From Myxococcales bacterium (GTDB taxonomy: Bacteria > Myxococcota_A > UBA796 > GCA-2862545), in NCBI GenBank assembly GCA_019634415.1, contig JAHQVJ010000098.1:1-53463 (forward strand): 53,463 nt of DNA. The letters are read 5' to 3'. The translations under genes and the position numbers were made by a program. Below are positions 38,120 to 46,935 of this stretch, piece by piece (within the stretch, counting starts at the first letter, position 1; each line of letters starts with the position of its first letter). Below the pieces are notes generated by a model that made no database searches, had not been told where the DNA came from, and saw only the letters and a program-made list of their open reading frames with translations.

Positions 38120-39321
38120 CTCATGCAGCCAGGGTCTGGCGCACCTGGGGCTGGATCCTGATCATCGTGCTGGTGATCACACAGGTCCTGGCGAGAACCA
38201 GGCTCGGAGACCTCGGGGACTGGTTGACGTTCGACGGCAACCCCATCCTTCGCCACAATCGCTACGATTTCGGACGCGTCGGCCTCATCGCCACGAGCCT
38301 CACCTTGATTCCCTTCCTGGGCGTCGCGATCCGCCACCTGCTTCGGAGCCGCGGCGACCGGTGGTACGAGCGACTGCCGGAACTCCGACGGGTACGCCCC
38401 GAGTCCAGACCTGCCCGCGAGCCCTCTCTAGGGCTTTGGATCGTGTTCGGCTTCGTCCTCCTCCCTCTCGTCTCCTACTGGTTCCACGTCGACCGGTTCA
38501 TGGCCGGGGTCACCTGTGAGCAAGGGCAGGAGGTACACAAGGCCTGGTGTGGACACCTGCTGGGCATTCGGCGTGGCGACACGTCGGCCCTCGCGAGCTG
38601 GTGCATCGGCGCCCAGCCCCCCTCCACGTACTGCCTCGACCAGACGTCCGTGCGGCACACCTACGGCCAGAGATGGTCCTACTGGCCCCTCGTAGAGCCG
38701 TGGACCTACGTGGTGGTGGGGTTGGTGAGCATCGCCCTGGCCGCCATCGTCGTGTGGACCCTCGTGGTGGATCCACGCTCCAGCTCTTCGCTAAGGAGGC
38801 TGCGACGAGCCGTCCGACTCTTCGACATGCGGTCCTTGGCGCTGGGCGACATCGGAGAGCGCTGGCGTCGGCACGGCGCCCACTCCCGCCAGGTGTTCAT
38901 CAGCTACTCCCATGCCAACCGAGACCTCGCACGAGCGATGGCCGACGAGCTGCGTCGACTGGACATCGAGGTGTGGAAGGACGACGAGGGGCGCATCCTC
39001 GCTGGGCACGACTTCGTCGCTGCCATGCGCGACGGCGTGGCTCGGAGTCGTCTCGTCGTAGCCCTCGTCACCGAGGAGTTTCAGCGGTCGTCGTGGGCAC
39101 GCCGCGAGCTCCACACCGCCTTGCTCGTCGAGGAGATGGGCCAACGAGACGCGTCCGTGGTGGTCCCCGTGGAGTGCGGTGATCCGTCGTGGCCAGTGGC
39201 GCGGTGGCTCCCCGAGTTCGAGCACCGACGGGTCATCCCGGGGAACTCTCTGCCCGCTGTGGCCGTGGAGGTTCGACAGTTGCTCGACGATCTGGGCCAG
39301 CAGGCACCTACCGACCCCTGA
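38116..39321 (+). CDS. four-TM protein with C-terminal TIR domain, TIR operon gene 3
   Basis: This 401-residue protein has TM helices near residues 11-26, 54-72, 106-123 and 197-218. The loop 124-196 has four cysteines (134, 145, 163, 173) and would be periplasmic if the C-terminus is cytoplasmic. A linker leads to a TIR domain at about 258-375: QVFISYSHANRD, IEVWKDDEGRILAG, VVALVTEEFQRSSWARREL. Glu331 (in SSWARREL) is at the position of the catalytic Glu of NAD-cleaving TIRs. Such TIRs deplete NAD in defence systems; some instead signal or scaffold. The GTG start overlaps the previous stop (GTGA). A GC hairpin follows the stop. Confidence 0.85.
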   Translation: MTHAARVWRTWGWILIIVLVITQVLARTRLGDLGDWLTFDGNPILRHNRYDFGRVGLIATSLTLIPFLGVAIRHLLRSRGDRWYERLPELRRVRPESRPAREPSLGLWIVFGFVLLPLVSYWFHVDRFMAGVTCEQGQEVHKAWCGHLLGIRRGDTSALASWCIGAQPPSTYCLDQTSVRHTYGQRWSYWPLVEPWTYVVVGLVSIALAAIVVWTLVVDPRSSSSLRRLRRAVRLFDMRSLALGDIGERWRRHGAHSRQVFISYSHANRDLARAMADELRRLDIEVWKDDEGRILAGHDFVAAMRDGVARSRLVVALVTEEFQRSSWARRELHTALLVEEMGQRDASVVVPVECGDPSWPVARWLPEFEHRRVIPGNSLPAVAVEVRQLLDDLGQQAPTDP

Positions 39322-39327
39322 GCGCCG

Positions 39328-39353
39328 GCGCGCGCGAAACGTGCGCGGCGCGC
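39328..39353 (+). terminator. GC-rich stem-loop after the TIR operon
   Basis: GCGCGC (39328-39333) pairs with GCGCGC (39348-39353), and three more pairs form across a one-base bulge with a loop AAACGTG. It starts 7 nt after the TIR stop codon. No T-tract, so only a probable terminator. Confidence 0.45.
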
Positions 39354-39471
39354 ATTCCGCTCGAAGCGCGCATCGTCGATCCCCACCAACACGACGTCGA
39401 GACATGGCACACCCCTTGCTTCTCCACGGGATGAGACCGCCCCCGGGGCGACCCCCATCGGAGAAGACGCC

Positions 39472-41142
39472 ATGCATCGATCCTCACACCTCCTGTCCAC
39501 TGCGCTGATCCTGCTCGCACTGGGCGCCTGCTCCGGCGCCGACGACCTCGGCTCCCTGCGGGTGTCCGTGTCCGGACTTCCCGCCGACACCCTCGCCGAG
39601 CTGACGGTCAACGGCCCCGACGGCTACTCGGAGCGCGTCGACGCCACCGTGACGCTGACGGACCTGGAGTTGGGGACCTACTCCGTCGAGGCCGTCGAGC
39701 TGACGGTCGGCGCCGAGCTGTACACCAGCACGGTGACCCCCTCCTCCGTCGATGTGACGGGCGGCGCGCTGGCCACCATCGGCGTGACCTTCGCAGCCGA
39801 CGCGACGGGGCCCCGCATCGCGTCGGTGACCGTGCAAGACACCGCCGGCAGCTCGCAAGTCCGCCAGGGCGGCCCCTCCTTCACTCTGGAGATCACGGGC
39901 GAGGAGCTCGGCAACGCCACCATCGCGCGCCTGGACGACTTCGGCGGCACCATCGACGCGAACAACGCATCGAGCGTGATCGCCACCTTCGACCTCCCCG
40001 CCGACCTGCCCACGGGCGCCCTGGACCTGGAGGTCGTGGCCGACGCAGGCACGGCCACCTTCGGCTCCGCCGTGACCATCACCGCCGCCACCGCGAGCGG
40101 AGAGGGAGACGATCTGACGGGCCTCGGCACGCCGGACTCCCCCGTGCGCACCCTGGCCAAGGCCCTGGCCATGGCGCCGGCGAACGGCGACGTGGTGCTA
40201 CTCCCCGGGACCTACCACGCGTCCACCGGCGAGCAGTGGCCGCAGGAGATCGAGGACCACCGCGTGCTCGGCTCCGGAGCCGAGTCCACCATCGTGTTGG
40301 GGTCGGGTAGCGACATCGCTCTTCGCCTGTCGGGGAACGCCACCGTGGCGGACCTGCAGATCACGAACTTCACCACGGGTATCCGGATCCTGAACGGCAA
40401 CGCGGTGATCGACGGCGTGGAGGTGTTCGGCAACGTCGCAGACGGCGTCAACCAGTCGGCCAGCGGCACCATCCAGACCGTCACCGTCACGAGCTCCAGC
40501 TTCCACGACAACGGCGTGAACGGCTTCGAGGCCATCAGCCCGCCCGACACCCCCGTCATCTACGACCTGTCGGACGTCACCATCAGCGACAACGGCCAGC
40601 GCGGGCTGTACCTGGTGCAATCGGCCCAGGTCACGCTCACCAACGCCGTCATCGAGGGCAACGAGTTCCACGGTATCGAGCTGGTGCAGGACTCCCAGCT
40701 CACGGGCTCCGACATCACCGTGCGCAACAACGACATCGAGGGCATCTACGGTTCGGGCAACACCATCTTGGATCTCGACGACATCGAGGTGCGCGGAAAC
40801 CAGAGCTACGGCATCGAGTTCTCCGGCGCGGCGCTCACGCTGCGCAACTCCGATGTGCTCAACAACGTGGACGGCGGTGTGCGGTTGTCGAGCGATCCCG
40901 TCGTGGACCTCGGAACGGCAGCGGATCCGGGCAACAACACCATCGGCGTGGACGGCGCGGGCATCTCGCTGGGCGACTACCTGCGCGACGACCGCACCAG
41001 CAACAGCACGCCCACCGTGCAGGCCGTGGGCGTGGACCTGGGTGCGAACCCCGCCCCCACCGGCACCGTCACCGGGCCCGACGGCGACCCGCCGTTCTGG
41101 TCCATCGACGACCCGGGCAACCAGATCTTCTTCGGCAACTGA
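39472..41142 (+). CDS. lipoprotein with right-handed parallel beta-helix
   Basis: This 556-residue lipoprotein (MHRSSHLLSTALILLALGACSG, given here as signal ending LALGAC) has an N-terminal Ig-like/beta region (about 30-200). It then has the start of a pectate-lyase-like fold: a GDDLTGLGTPDSPVRTL segment and DVVLLPGTYHAS, typical of DUF1565 entries. Right-handed parallel beta-helix coils follow with repeated N..I..N...GI patterns (ITNFTTGIRILNGNAVIDGV, SSFHDNGVNGFE, VRGNQSYGIEFSG). No catalytic residues of known lyases are apparent. It is likely a surface glycan-binding or adhesion protein. The subtilase gene follows after 28 bp. Confidence 0.82.
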   Translation: MHRSSHLLSTALILLALGACSGADDLGSLRVSVSGLPADTLAELTVNGPDGYSERVDATVTLTDLELGTYSVEAVELTVGAELYTSTVTPSSVDVTGGALATIGVTFAADATGPRIASVTVQDTAGSSQVRQGGPSFTLEITGEELGNATIARLDDFGGTIDANNASSVIATFDLPADLPTGALDLEVVADAGTATFGSAVTITAATASGEGDDLTGLGTPDSPVRTLAKALAMAPANGDVVLLPGTYHASTGEQWPQEIEDHRVLGSGAESTIVLGSGSDIALRLSGNATVADLQITNFTTGIRILNGNAVIDGVEVFGNVADGVNQSASGTIQTVTVTSSSFHDNGVNGFEAISPPDTPVIYDLSDVTISDNGQRGLYLVQSAQVTLTNAVIEGNEFHGIELVQDSQLTGSDITVRNNDIEGIYGSGNTILDLDDIEVRGNQSYGIEFSGAALTLRNSDVLNNVDGGVRLSSDPVVDLGTAADPGNNTIGVDGAGISLGDYLRDDRTSNSTPTVQAVGVDLGANPAPTGTVTGPDGDPPFWSIDDPGNQIFFGN

Positions 41143-41170
41143 TTTCGAGCTCGATCCTCTGGAGGACACC

Positions 41171-43585
41171 ATGACGTTCAAGACCACCGCCGCCCTGCTC
41201 GCACTCACGAGCCTGATCGGATGCAAACCCCCGGACTCCAAGGCCCACTTCGACGTGGACTCCGCGGTGCAGCCCAACATGGGTGCCGTCGACGGCCTGA
41301 ACCCCGACGACCCACCCCGCGCCACCGGAACGCTGGTGTCCGAGCACGGGATCCAGGCCGACTTCGTCCTCGACGAGGTGATGGTCGTGGCCCCGTCCAC
41401 CGACGCCATCCAGCCCCTGCTGGACCGATGGAACGGCACCATCGTGGGCACGCTGCAGCTCGAGACCGACGGGATGGTGAGCGCGCTGGTGCGCCTCGAT
41501 CCGTCGACCGCCGAGGTGGGCAAGCTGTCCCGCAACCTGGCGCGCACCAACCCGAGCGCGTCGGGGGACTACCTCGTGGACGCCGACCGCAGCCTGCAGC
41601 TGCTCGCGTTGGTGGCCGACGAGGCCCGCACCTGGGGAGCGTCGGTGAGCCCCAACTGGGTGCTCGAGCCCCACGCCATCGCCGACGGGAGCACCGACGA
41701 GGCGCCCTCTGGGCCTGGCGGCTACGACTCCGACGCCTTCAACTGGACCTACATGCAGGACGGCGGCAACCAGGACATGGGCGTGACCGCTGCGTGGCAG
41801 ATCCTCGAGCAGGCGGACCGCCTCGACGAGCGCGTCTCCATGATGATCGTGGACGGCGGCTTCCAGCGCAGCAACGACATGCCCGACACGCGGAACATCC
41901 ACGACGGCTCCTGGGACGCTGCCAGCTCGCTGACCTGCGGCGGCAACCCCTGTCCGTGGCACGGCACCATGTCGATGCTCGCAGCCATGGCCGAGCCCGA
42001 CAACGGCTTCGGCGTGGCAGGTCCCGCGGGACCAGTCGCCGAGCTCGTCGCCGTGCCCTGGGGCGGCGGCATGTGGGGCACCATCGCCCGCATGGACGAG
42101 GCCATCGAGATCTACGACCCGCGCGTGGTGAACCTGAGCCTCGGCACCACCATCCCGCTGGACTTCGTGGAGTTCGGCCCCGGCTTCCTGCCCGTGCTGG
42201 ACCCCCGCGCCGCGCCTTTCTTCGACAACGCCACCGAGAACGGCACGCTGTTCGTGGCGTCCGCCGGGAACTCCGGCGTGGACGTGAACGCCGACGACGC
42301 CACCGCCTACACCATCCCCTGCCAGATCAGCACCGTGATCTGCGTGGGCGGGCTGCAGAACGACAGCGACCAGATCCACGGCGGCTCGAACTTCGGCTCC
42401 GTGGACAACGGCGACAGCGTGGAGATCTTCGGCCCCTTCCAGGTGTGGTCCCACAACGACGTCAGCGATCCCAGCGACAACAGCACCCGCACCATCACGG
42501 GCACGAGCTTCGCCTCTCCGCACGTTGCAGGCATCGCAGCGCTGGTGATCGCCGCGAACGACAGCCTCACCAACTGGGACGTGCGCTCCATCCTCAACGA
42601 CACCGCGCAGTCGCCGGGCTGGGCCACCACTGGCTCGGACCGCCGCGTGGATGCCGAGGCCGCCATCATCCGCGCGCTCGATCTGCCCGAGGTGGAGATC
42701 ACCGACCCGCGGGACGGGTACTCCGTGCCCGTGGACACCGAGATCGTGTTCGAGGCCACCGCGCGCAACGCGTCGGGCGACAGCTTCCAGCTGGTCTGGG
42801 ATCTGGCGGGCGACACCGAGGTCACCAACGAGGGTGGGCTCGGCGATCACGTGCTGTTCTACGACGAGCTACCCCCCGGCACGCACACCATCACAGCGAG
42901 CGCCACCTCTGGTGGGGTCACCATCAGCGACAGCATCGAGGTCGTCATCGAGTACGACGGGTTCGATCTCGCGGTCCTGACTCCCGCCAACGGCGGCATC
43001 GCGTTCTCCGGCGAGGAGCTCCAGCTGACGGGCTTCAGCTCGGCGGTCTGCTGCCTGCTGCCCGAGTCCGACGTGGGCTGGCGCGTGATCCACGACGGCG
43101 ACACCATCTTCACCGACACCGGCCACACCGCCACCATGCCAGCGCACCTGGTGGACCCCGGCACCTATACCGTGGAGTTCCAGGGCACCGACGGCATCGA
43201 GGCCGTCACGCGCGACATCCTGCTCAACGTCATCGAGAAGCCCGAGAGCTACCCGACGGCGACCATCGCGCTGCCCAGCAGCGGCAGCTCCTGGATCGAT
43301 CCCGAGCTGGTGGAGTTCCAGGGCTACGCCTCGGACCCCGAGGACGGCGTGGTGAGCAGCAACCGGCTGAAGTGGACGGCGATCTGGAGCGGTGGCACCG
43401 TGGACCTGTGCACGGGCTCGGCCTGGCCGGGCGGCTCGGGCAACTGCGGCTTCTTCGAGTACGAGCTGCGGGATCTGGCAGGTGGCGGCACCACCTACAC
43501 GATCGTGATGGAGGCCATGGACGACGACGGCAACGTCGACGAGGACCAGGTCGGCGTGACCATCGAGTTCGCTCCCGTCCCCTGA
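41171..43585 (+). CDS. subtilisin-like (S8) serine protease lipoprotein with beta-sandwich domains
   Basis: This 804-residue lipoprotein has lipobox LIGC (Cys18). A propeptide-like region (about 50-170) is followed by the S8 catalytic domain. The triad is Asp228 (MMIVDGGF), His264 (CPWHGTMS) and Ser446 (TGTSFASPHVAG), with oxyanion Asn367 (VASAGNSG). After residue about 500 come two or three PKD/Ig-like beta domains. The catalytic residues are intact, so it should be active outside the cytoplasm. The ATG has GGAGGA 5 nt upstream. It is likely co-transcribed with the beta-helix lipoprotein, which it might process (inference). Confidence 0.9.
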   Translation: MTFKTTAALLALTSLIGCKPPDSKAHFDVDSAVQPNMGAVDGLNPDDPPRATGTLVSEHGIQADFVLDEVMVVAPSTDAIQPLLDRWNGTIVGTLQLETDGMVSALVRLDPSTAEVGKLSRNLARTNPSASGDYLVDADRSLQLLALVADEARTWGASVSPNWVLEPHAIADGSTDEAPSGPGGYDSDAFNWTYMQDGGNQDMGVTAAWQILEQADRLDERVSMMIVDGGFQRSNDMPDTRNIHDGSWDAASSLTCGGNPCPWHGTMSMLAAMAEPDNGFGVAGPAGPVAELVAVPWGGGMWGTIARMDEAIEIYDPRVVNLSLGTTIPLDFVEFGPGFLPVLDPRAAPFFDNATENGTLFVASAGNSGVDVNADDATAYTIPCQISTVICVGGLQNDSDQIHGGSNFGSVDNGDSVEIFGPFQVWSHNDVSDPSDNSTRTITGTSFASPHVAGIAALVIAANDSLTNWDVRSILNDTAQSPGWATTGSDRRVDAEAAIIRALDLPEVEITDPRDGYSVPVDTEIVFEATARNASGDSFQLVWDLAGDTEVTNEGGLGDHVLFYDELPPGTHTITASATSGGVTISDSIEVVIEYDGFDLAVLTPANGGIAFSGEELQLTGFSSAVCCLLPESDVGWRVIHDGDTIFTDTGHTATMPAHLVDPGTYTVEFQGTDGIEAVTRDILLNVIEKPESYPTATIALPSSGSSWIDPELVEFQGYASDPEDGVVSSNRLKWTAIWSGGTVDLCTGSAWPGGSGNCGFFEYELRDLAGGGTTYTIVMEAMDDDGNVDEDQVGVTIEFAPVP

Positions 43586-43592
43586 CCTCGTA

Positions 43593-43622
43593 GGCTCGGG
43601 CTCTCGCACGGGAGCCCGAGCC
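43593..43622 (+). promoter_or_regulatory. perfect 11-bp hairpin that ends at the next start codon
   Basis: GGCTCGGGCTC (43593-43603) pairs perfectly with GAGCCCGAGCC (43612-43622) around an 8-nt loop. It follows the protease stop by 7 nt and ends directly at the ATG (43623) of the DUF2834-type gene. Its right arm and loop contain the only possible ribosome-binding site (GGGAG, 43610-43614). It may terminate protease transcription and block or tune translation of the next gene. Confidence 0.6.
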
Positions 43623-43946
43623 ATGACCGAGCGCCACTTCCACATCGCCATCGTGCTGATCGCCCTGTGCTTCGTGGCCTTCTTCGCGACGGTGGTCCTG
43701 CCACCCCTCTTCGCGGATCCGGACGTGCCGGGCGCGTTCGCCGCTGGCTTCGTCAACCCCTACGCGTCTGGCTACTCGGCCGACGTGTTCGCGTGTTGGG
43801 GGATCCTGGTGACCTGGGTGCTGCACGAGCGCTGGGCGAAGGGCGTGCGAGGTGGCTGGATCTGCGTGCTCCTGGGCGTGGTCCCGGGGGTGGCGGTGGG
43901 ACTGGCGGCCTACCTCGTGCTGCGCACCCGTCAGCTCACGGGGTAG
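43623..43946 (+). CDS. DUF2834-like small membrane protein
   Basis: This 107-residue inner-membrane protein has about three TM helices (residues 7-28, 53-68, 79-99). The segment FAAGFVNPYASGYSADVFACW followed by LHERWAKGVRGGW and VVPGVAVGLAAYLVLR matches the layout of DUF2834 proteins (NP-A-S motif, basic loop, last Gly-rich helix, ending LRTRQL). Function is unknown. Its ribosome-binding site would be inside a strong hairpin. It overlaps the convergent HTTM-like gene by 11 bp. Confidence 0.75.
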   Translation: MTERHFHIAIVLIALCFVAFFATVVLPPLFADPDVPGAFAAGFVNPYASGYSADVFACWGILVTWVLHERWAKGVRGGWICVLLGVVPGVAVGLAAYLVLRTRQLTG

Positions 43947-45306
43947 GCCCGGCCCGCCACAGCGCGCGACGCCGTGGGGTCACCCGCTCCTCGTACGAGG
44001 GCGGACCGTGGTGGCCACAGGTTCCGAGCTTCTCGCGCCGAGTGGTCCGGCTCACGGGAAACAGCACAGCCCACGGATTGCGTCGGATGCGCGGGTCTGC
44101 GGAGTGGGCCTCGAAGGTCACCGAGGCCCCGCCCAGCCCCACGGTGGCCGACTGCTCGGGGTGTCGCGCCAGGTGGTCGAACAGCATCCAGGTGGGCCAC
44201 ACGAGGCGTCCCTTCGTGTCGAGCTTCGGATCGGTGGAGCTGCGCAGGTACGCCACCTGGTTGATGGGCAGAGACGGCGGCCTGCCGATCACCAGATGGT
44301 TGCTGTACAGCGGCGTGATCCGCAGGTTCCCCGCCATCACGAAGGCGCCGGGCGCGCGGATCCCCAGGTAGGGCGTGATCTCCCGGATCAGCACCACCAC
44401 GAGCACCACCCATCCAAGGTGGGCGACGCGAATGCGGCTTGGTGCCTCGAGCCGGACCACCACAGTGGCGAGGAAGACGAACAGCAGCCCGATCATCCAC
44501 ACGACGGCAAGCACGCGAACCAACGGCAGCCCTGCGAAGGCCGTGCACAGGACCATCCCGCCCAGCACCGCCCAGGGCCACCACCACCACTGCCCCCGAC
44601 GCGCCGCCACGGCGGAGGCATCGAAGGCCAGGAGCAGCAGCGCCAGGAACGGCCCGGTGAACTCGAACAGGCGTGCGCTCGGGTTGGTGGCCAGCGCGAA
44701 GAACAGCGGGAAGGCCAGACAGACGCCCAGCCGCCGCGTTCGCCTGGACACGAGCAGGATCGGCGCCACCAGCTCGGCCACCACCACCCCCACCATCACC
44801 ACCCACCAGGGCCCATCGCCGGTGGGCAGCCAGTGCAGCGGCGGCACGGTGCGGGCCCACTCGTAGAAGAGGGCACCGCAGCTCAACGCGGGCTCGAACC
44901 ATCCCTCGTTGAGCTTGGAGAAGCCCGCGGCGAACAAGCACAGCCCTGCGAGGCAGAGCCCCAGGGGGCGGAAGATCTCGAGGAAACGACGCGGCCACGC
45001 CTCGGCGGGTCCGCGGGCGGTTCCCACCAGCGTGAGCAGCACCGCCATGCACACCACGAAGTCGAACTCCGTGTGCACGAAATGGGGCCGCTCGTCCACC
45101 AGGAACTGAATTCCATACAGACTGCAAGCCAGGCCCAGCAGAGCAGGACGGGTGGGGAGCGCCATCGTGAGGGCCAAGGCGACGACGGTGGCGAAGGCCA
45201 GCGGCGTGGACAGCAGCAGATCGGGCGCATAGTTCAGCCACACGGCGAAGGCGAGTGAGCCCGCGAACACGGCAAAGGTCCTGTCGACTGGGGGATCGAT
45301 CGGCAC
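43936..45306 (-). CDS. HTTM-like (vitamin K-dependent carboxylase-like) membrane protein
   Basis: This 456-residue polytopic membrane protein has about ten hydrophobic helices. The segment LCLFAAGFSKLNEGWFEPAL and the later VAELVAPILLVSRRTRRLGV resemble the HTTM domain (horizontally transferred transmembrane domain, VKGC-like), where a K-x-x-x-x-W element and E..L.P.LL..RRTR are typical. A C-terminal soluble tail of about 100 residues is basic at the end. Catalytic carboxylase function is not implied. The GTG start has no strong ribosome-binding site. It lies 20 bp after the GreA-like gene on the same strand. Confidence 0.65.
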   Translation of the reverse strand: MPIDPPVDRTFAVFAGSLAFAVWLNYAPDLLLSTPLAFATVVALALTMALPTRPALLGLACSLYGIQFLVDERPHFVHTEFDFVVCMAVLLTLVGTARGPAEAWPRRFLEIFRPLGLCLAGLCLFAAGFSKLNEGWFEPALSCGALFYEWARTVPPLHWLPTGDGPWWVVMVGVVVAELVAPILLVSRRTRRLGVCLAFPLFFALATNPSARLFEFTGPFLALLLLAFDASAVAARRGQWWWWPWAVLGGMVLCTAFAGLPLVRVLAVVWMIGLLFVFLATVVVRLEAPSRIRVAHLGWVVLVVVLIREITPYLGIRAPGAFVMAGNLRITPLYSNHLVIGRPPSLPINQVAYLRSSTDPKLDTKGRLVWPTWMLFDHLARHPEQSATVGLGGASVTFEAHSADPRIRRNPWAVLFPVSRTTRREKLGTCGHHGPPSYEERVTPRRRALWRAGPTP

Positions 45307-45326
45307 GCGCGTAGTCTAGCCCTTGG

Positions 45327-45809
45327 TCACGTCACCGTGCGGACCGTCATCTCGCGCACGCCCCGGGGCGAGTCGACCTCCACGAGATCGCCAGCCTCCG
45401 CGCCGTCGAGCTCCTCCCCCAGGGGAGACTGAAGCGAGATCAGCGACACGGTCACCCCGTCCACCTCGACCCGCGGTCCCCCCACCGGACCCACGAGCAC
45501 CCAGCGCTCCGTGCGGTCGTCGTGCAGCTGAACCAGCGCGCCGACCGCGACCTCGACGATGGTTGCAGACTCGAGGTGCTCGAGCCAGGCGGCGAGCTGC
45601 TTCAGCGCCGCGAGGCGCCGGCCCTGTCCGGCGGCGAGGTAGGAGGCCTCGGTGGCGCGGGTGTCGTACTTGCCCTCGGCGTGACTCTCGGCACCGGTGG
45701 CCTCACTGCGCGCGTCGGCCGTGACCTGGGCCAACGCTGCGAGATCGCTGGCCACGGCGGCCCGGAAGCGCTCGACCACGCGGGCCTTCGTCGGGACGTC
45801 CGATGCCAT
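45327..45809 (-). CDS. GreA/GreB-like protein
   Basis: This 160-residue protein resembles transcript cleavage factors GreA/GreB at its C-terminus: VSLISLQSPLGEELDGAEAGDLVEVD, given here as SLQSPLGEELDGAEAGD, is close to the canonical SP-G-AL-G---GD-V pattern. The N-terminal half (about residues 1-80) is a helical hairpin with EGKYDTRATEASYLAAGQ, but the acidic tip residues that work in the RNA polymerase channel are not clearly at a tip. This looks like the GreA-like subfamily that binds polymerase without proven cleavage activity. It is cytoplasmic. Upstream of the HTTM-like gene. Confidence 0.75.
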   Translation of the reverse strand: MASDVPTKARVVERFRAAVASDLAALAQVTADARSEATGAESHAEGKYDTRATEASYLAAGQGRRLAALKQLAAWLEHLESATIVEVAVGALVQLHDDRTERWVLVGPVGGPRVEVDGVTVSLISLQSPLGEELDGAEAGDLVEVDSPRGVREMTVRTVT

Positions 45810-45878
45810 GCAAGTACGTACCTCGGCCGCTCCAGCTCAGCCGCCGGGTGCGAAGCAGCTCAGCGATGTTGCAGACAC

Positions 45879-46000
45879 CTAGAGCGTGCGCAGCCGCTCG
45901 CCGGTGGCGGCCACGAACAGGTTCATCCCAGCCTCCGAACGGTCGAGACGATAGCTGACGGATAGCCAGTTCGCGCTGCACGAAGACGCGCGCGCACCAA
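45879..46000 (-). pseudogene. possible 3' remnant of a disrupted gene
   Basis: The last 20-odd codons of this frame read naturally: SYRLDRSEAGMNLFVAATG followed by ERLRTL and a stop. Codon use matches the host genes. Upstream the frame runs into the divergently oriented aph gene, so only a C-terminal stump would remain. It could be a chance open frame; no homologue can be named. Confidence 0.3.
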
Positions 46001-46026
46001 GGAGGAGGCGGCTGGGCTGGGATGCG

Positions 46027-46800
46027 TTGCAGCAATGGGGGCCGAATGCGGCCCGGATCGACCGACTCACCGGTGGCGTGGCCAACGACGTCTGGAGCGT
46101 ACGACTCCGGGGCGAGCTCGTGGTCGGTCGCCTCGGTTCGCGGAGCGACGCAGATCTCGCTTGGGAGACCGAGCTCCTGGTGCACCTGGACCAATACGGC
46201 TTGCGGGTTCCGGTACCCATTCCGACCTTGGACGGTAGGCGATTCTCCGACGGCTTGGTCGTGATGACCTTCGTTGAGGGAGTCCCTCCTACAACGGAGT
46301 CCGATTGGCGACGGGTGGCGGAGACCCTACGCGAGCTGCATCGGTTGACGCGGGGATGGCCGCAGCGACCGGGTTGGAAGTCGTCGTCCGACCTCCTTCG
46401 AGCGTCCACGGGAACCAAGGTCGACCTCGACGCCATGCCCGACGAAGGTGTGAGGCGTTGTCGGGCCGCGTGGGCAAGACTGGCCAGTCGGCCGAAGAGT
46501 GTGGTGCACGGCGACCCCAACCCACGGAACATCCTGATTGCCGCGACCGACCCGTACAGTGGAAGCGAAGCTCGCAGGAGCCTGATCAACGCTGGTCAGG
46601 TTGGGCTCGTCGATTGGGACGAGGCTCATGTGGACGCGTCGGACCTCGACTTGGTCCTGCCCGACAACGCAGCGAATCTGGACCCCATCTCCCTCGACAT
46701 CGCTTTCCAGGCCTCGGCGGCATGGGAGGCAGCCGTTTGCTGGGACGATGCCTACGCCCGACGGCGACTCTCCGAAGTCCGAGACATCGAAACGGAATGA
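46027..46800 (+). CDS. APH-family phosphotransferase
   Basis: This 257-residue kinase has an aminoglycoside-phosphotransferase-type fold. LTGGVANDVWSVRLRG is the nucleotide-binding start, and the catalytic loop is VVHGDPNPRNIL with the DFG-like VGLVDWDEAHVDASDLDL. Substrates in this family range from antibiotics to choline and homoserine; none can be inferred. The gene is less GC-rich at third positions than its neighbours and is flanked by gene remnants, which points to horizontal gain. The start is uncertain: a TTG at 46027 is used here, the frame is open back to 45955, and AGGAGG lies at 46003-46008. Confidence 0.8.
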   Translation: MQQWGPNAARIDRLTGGVANDVWSVRLRGELVVGRLGSRSDADLAWETELLVHLDQYGLRVPVPIPTLDGRRFSDGLVVMTFVEGVPPTTESDWRRVAETLRELHRLTRGWPQRPGWKSSSDLLRASTGTKVDLDAMPDEGVRRCRAAWARLASRPKSVVHGDPNPRNILIAATDPYSGSEARRSLINAGQVGLVDWDEAHVDASDLDLVLPDNAANLDPISLDIAFQASAAWEAAVCWDDAYARRRLSEVRDIETE

Positions 46801-46842
46801 GCGGTGGCGGTTCGACAGGACCCTACAGGCCGAGGCAGCGCC

Positions 46843-46935
46843 ATGCCTGTCCAGATCTGGCTCGATGACGTACGGCCGGCCCCCGAAGGCTGGATCCGCT
46901 GCTATTGGCCAGACGAGGTCATCGCCCTGTACTGA
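46843..46935 (+). pseudogene. truncated cyclic-phosphate-processing receiver-domain gene
   Basis: A good ribosome-binding site (GAGG, 7 nt) and ATG open a 30-residue frame, MPVQIWLDDVRPAPEGW then IRCYWPDEVIALY, followed by TGA. This matches the first third of cREC-type receiver proteins (I/LWLDDVRPAPEGW...EAI), whose full length is about 100 residues and which continue with an SLDHDLG motif. That part is missing here and the frame runs into a hairpin. It is a fragment, not a Sec site, because nothing conserved follows the TGA. Confidence 0.6.

Noticed and set aside
46933..46935. TGA in the short cREC-type frame as a second selenocysteine site
   Set aside because: The conserved continuation of the family is absent after the TGA, and the position is not a redox Cys. 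The frame is simply truncated.
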